Source: Enterococcus raffinosus (GTDB lineage Bacteria; Bacillota; Bacilli; Lactobacillales; Enterococcaceae). From it: 64,000 nt of DNA. Positions within the stretch are counted from its first letter, which is position 1. The number at the start of each line of letters is the position of its first letter. Positions 61,545-64,000 of the stretch are shown here, in pieces. The notes beneath the pieces were generated by a model. It worked only from the letters and a program-made list of their open reading frames with translations. It ran no database searches and had not been told where the DNA came from. The translations under genes and the position numbers were made by a program. The DNA is taken from the NCBI RefSeq assembly GCF_001886185.1, contig NZ_JXLA01000009.1, positions 60,744-124,743 on the forward strand. The letters run 5' to 3'.

Positions 61545-63947
61545 ATGTCGGAAGAACAGCTATACATTGTGGGAACACTAAAAGCGATCTTTTTCCAAAA
61601 TCCTAGTAATTTTTATAAGGTGTTGCTGATTAAAGTCAGTGAAACCAATAGTGACTATCTTGAACAAGAGATCGTTGTTACGGGAAGTTTTGGTGATGTG
61701 CAAGAAGATGAAGACTATCGCTTCTTCGGACATTTTGTTGATCATCCTCGTTACGGAAAACAATTTTTAGTAGAAAGCTATGAACAGGCGCATCCTACTT
61801 CTGCCAACGGTTTGATTAATTACCTTTCCAGCGAAAAATTTCCTGGGATCGGAAAGATAACCGCTGAGAAAATCATCGAGGTTTTAGGAGAAGAGGCCAT
61901 TGATCAGATTATGGAGAATCCGTCAGTATTAGCAAAGGTTCCTAATCTCAATGCGAAGAAGCAGAAGGTGATCGTAGACACGATTCGTCAAAATCATGGA
62001 ATGGAACAAATCATCGTCGGCTTGAGCCGCTATGGCTTCGGCAGTCATCTTTCCTTTGCGATTTTTCAGACCTATCGAAACGAGGCTCTGGAGATCATTG
62101 CCGAAAATCCTTATCAGCTTGTTGAAGATATCGAAGGCATCGGCTTTAAAAAGGCAGATAGTCTTGCTGAGCAGTTAGGGATAGCTGCGGATAGTCCGCA
62201 ACGTATTCGCGCAGCGATTTTTCATCAGGTCAATGAAGATGCCAATCAAAGCGGGGATACATATGTCGAGGCGCAGCAATTACTGACTGAAGTTCTGCAG
62301 CTTCTAGAAACGACCCGTCCAGTGGAGATAGCGCCAGATCAAATTGCTACGATGATTATCCAATTGGTTGAGGAGGAAAAGATTCAGCAGGAAGCCACCA
62401 AAATATATGAGAATACCTTGTTTTATAGTGAATGGGGCATTGCTTCTTCAATTGAGCGACTGTTAGCTCGTAAAAAAGAAATCAATTATCCTCAAGCGAC
62501 CATTGATAAAAAGCTGCGTTTGATTGAGAAACAGCTAAAGATCACTTATGGCGACTCACAGGATCAAGCGATTAAAGAAGCGATTCGCTCCCCGTTGTTT
62601 ATCCTAACAGGGGGACCCGGAACAGGGAAAACAACGGTAATTAACGGGATCGTTAAGCTGTTCGCTGAATTAAATGATTTGTCTTTGGACCCAAAAGATT
62701 ATACGAACGCAGTTTTTCCAATTCTTTTGGCGGCACCGACAGGTCGTGCAGCGAAACGTATGAATGAAACAACTGGTCTGCCAGCAAGTACGATCCATCG
62801 TTTATTGGGCTTGAATGCCAATGATGATACGCCAGATATTGATGCCAAAGAACTTGATGGCGGCTTGTTGATAGTGGATGAAATGTCAATGGTAGATACA
62901 TGGTTGGCAAATACGCTGTTAAAGGCAATCCCTGATAACATGCAGGTGATTTTGGTGGGAGATAAGGACCAATTACCATCTGTTGGTCCGGGACAAGTTT
63001 TCCATGATTTGCTGCAAATTGCAGACATTCCAAAAATGGAATTGACGGATATTTATCGTCAAGGAGACGGTTCCTCAATTATTCCACTAGCTCACGAGAT
63101 CAAAGATGGCAAGCTGCCGCAGGATTTTAGAAAAAACCAACAGGACCGCTCTTTTATTGCTTGCCATGCGTTTCAAATGGAAGAAGTTGTTAAACAGGTG
63201 GTTGAACGAGCGAAGAAAAAAGGATTCACGGCCCAAGATGTTCAAGTTTTAGCGCCAATGTATCGTGGTCCTGCTGGGATTGATGCGATCAATAAGATGA
63301 TGCAGGAGATTTTCAATCCCAATGATGGACGGAAAAAAGAGGTTCAATGGAACGATGTAGTTTATCGGATTGGTGACAAGGTTCTGCAGTTAGTCAACAA
63401 TCCAGAGCTCAACGTCTTCAATGGTGACATGGGAATCATAGTTGGAATTATTCCTGCGAAAGAATCGGATGATAAAGTAGATGAACTGGTAATCCAGTTT
63501 GACAGTAATGAAGTTAGCTATAAGCGTACAGAATGGAACAAGATCAAACTTTCCTACTGCTGTTCGATTCATAAGGCGCAAGGTAGCGAATTTAAAATGG
63601 TGCTGTTGCCCATGGTAAAACAATATTCTCGAATGCTGCAACGAAACTTACTTTATACCGCAGTGACACGCAGCAAGGATTTGTTGATCTTGTTAGGGGA
63701 AGAAGAGGCTTTTCAAGCCTGTGTCAACCGAGAGTCCGCCGTGCGAAAAACCACTCTGATCGAACGGATCATGAAGGGTGAGGACGTAGCACCAGTACAG
63801 CCTAAGGTAGAGCCTTTTGAAGCTGTAGAGGAAAAACAAAAAGCAGCGAAGAATGAACCAGCTACATTAACACCAAAATTAATTGCTGCCCAAACCATCG
63901 ACCCGATGATCGGGATGGAGGGTGTTACACCAGCAATGTTTATGTAA
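61545..63947 (+). CDS. recD2: ATP-dependent DNA helicase RecD2
   Basis: RecD2 is a 5'-3' SF1B helicase found in bacteria without RecBCD and linked to DNA repair and replication restart. The 800-residue protein has the N-terminal OB-like and helix-hairpin-helix region (SSEKFPGIGKITAEKIIEVLG, in parts, near residue 90-115), Walker A GGPGTGKTTVING near 352-364, Walker B LLIVDEMSMVDT near 445, QLPSVGPGQV, and the C-terminal UvrD-like SH3/TPR-linked motif IHKAQGSEFKMV and YTAVTRSK. GGGAGG precedes ATG 61545. The gene is complete. Confidence 0.95.
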   Translation: MSEEQLYIVGTLKAIFFQNPSNFYKVLLIKVSETNSDYLEQEIVVTGSFGDVQEDEDYRFFGHFVDHPRYGKQFLVESYEQAHPTSANGLINYLSSEKFPGIGKITAEKIIEVLGEEAIDQIMENPSVLAKVPNLNAKKQKVIVDTIRQNHGMEQIIVGLSRYGFGSHLSFAIFQTYRNEALEIIAENPYQLVEDIEGIGFKKADSLAEQLGIAADSPQRIRAAIFHQVNEDANQSGDTYVEAQQLLTEVLQLLETTRPVEIAPDQIATMIIQLVEEEKIQQEATKIYENTLFYSEWGIASSIERLLARKKEINYPQATIDKKLRLIEKQLKITYGDSQDQAIKEAIRSPLFILTGGPGTGKTTVINGIVKLFAELNDLSLDPKDYTNAVFPILLAAPTGRAAKRMNETTGLPASTIHRLLGLNANDDTPDIDAKELDGGLLIVDEMSMVDTWLANTLLKAIPDNMQVILVGDKDQLPSVGPGQVFHDLLQIADIPKMELTDIYRQGDGSSIIPLAHEIKDGKLPQDFRKNQQDRSFIACHAFQMEEVVKQVVERAKKKGFTAQDVQVLAPMYRGPAGIDAINKMMQEIFNPNDGRKKEVQWNDVVYRIGDKVLQLVNNPELNVFNGDMGIIVGIIPAKESDDKVDELVIQFDSNEVSYKRTEWNKIKLSYCCSIHKAQGSEFKMVLLPMVKQYSRMLQRNLLYTAVTRSKDLLILLGEEEAFQACVNRESAVRKTTLIERIMKGEDVAPVQPKVEPFEAVEEKQKAAKNEPATLTPKLIAAQTIDPMIGMEGVTPAMFM

Positions 63948-64000
63948 GCAAAAAAGGACTGAAAAAATAAAGGCTCTTTGTCAAATAGGACTGATAGAGT

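Overview
The window is from a low-GC Gram-positive of the order Lactobacillales, most likely an Enterococcus. The grounds are: strong AGGAGG ribosome sites, T-box-controlled tRNA synthetase genes, class C sortases, OatA, RelQ, and the block spx-mecA-coiA-pepF-spxH-CYTH-relQ-nadK-rlu-mgtE, whose order matches the yjb region of Bacillus and its relatives. The species cannot be fixed from the sequence; a Pdu-positive enterococcus such as a member of the E. avium group would fit (inference). I recognised no rRNA, tRNA, CRISPR array or intact insertion sequence.

Positions 1-11837 hold the distal part of a propanediol-utilisation (Pdu) bacterial microcompartment locus, in the gene order known from Listeria: shell hexamer, PduL, EutJ-like ATPase, PduM, vertex pentamer PduN, PduO, PduP, PduQ, then a glycerol/diol facilitator (PduF) and an acetate/propionate kinase (PduW). 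These enzymes disproportionate propionaldehyde to propanol and propionyl-CoA, propionyl-phosphate and propionate with ATP gain, and keep the B12 cofactor of the diol dehydratase charged. The dehydratase genes must lie left of the window. A convergent operon carries a methylthioribose-kinase-like gene, pduS (cobalamin/flavin electron protein) and pduT (Fe-S shell protein).

Positions 12048-24039 are mixed housekeeping and accessory genes: an alkyltransferase-like protein, a CDP-alcohol phosphatidyltransferase, a quinone-reductase-like flavoprotein, aspartate 4-decarboxylase, a DUF368/PopT undecaprenyl-phosphate carrier, an archaeal-type prolyl-tRNA synthetase under a T-box, a GNAT acetyltransferase, the relic of an LPXTG surface protein, a D-2-hydroxyacid dehydrogenase, an unrecognised acidic-linker protein and an aldo-keto reductase. 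A candidate structured RNA with its own promoter and a perfect 17-bp terminator stem follows proS.

Positions 23378-41277 hold hisS-aspS behind a second T-box, YitT, the cell-wall O-acetyltransferase OatA, a GIY-YIG protein with TrmN6, PlsC, a DUF554 protein, and a DNA repair operon sbcD-sbcC-SNF2 helicase. Positions 41278-55875 are the spx-to-mgtE stress and competence block, interrupted by two tandem class C sortases with unusual C-terminal extensions. Positions 55897-63947 hold an RpiR regulator divergent from a 6-phospho-beta-glucosidase, cutC, rlmA, a candidate small RNA, trmL, a phosphatase and recD2.

The most striking unexplained signal is a family of tandem repeats with a nearly constant period of 152-155 bp. 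It lies in the 5' leaders of five unrelated genes (pduJ, pduF, the GNAT gene, hisS, mgtE), always in the same orientation and usually ending at the gene's ribosome binding site. The sequences differ between loci, but two hairpins are kept by compensatory base changes.
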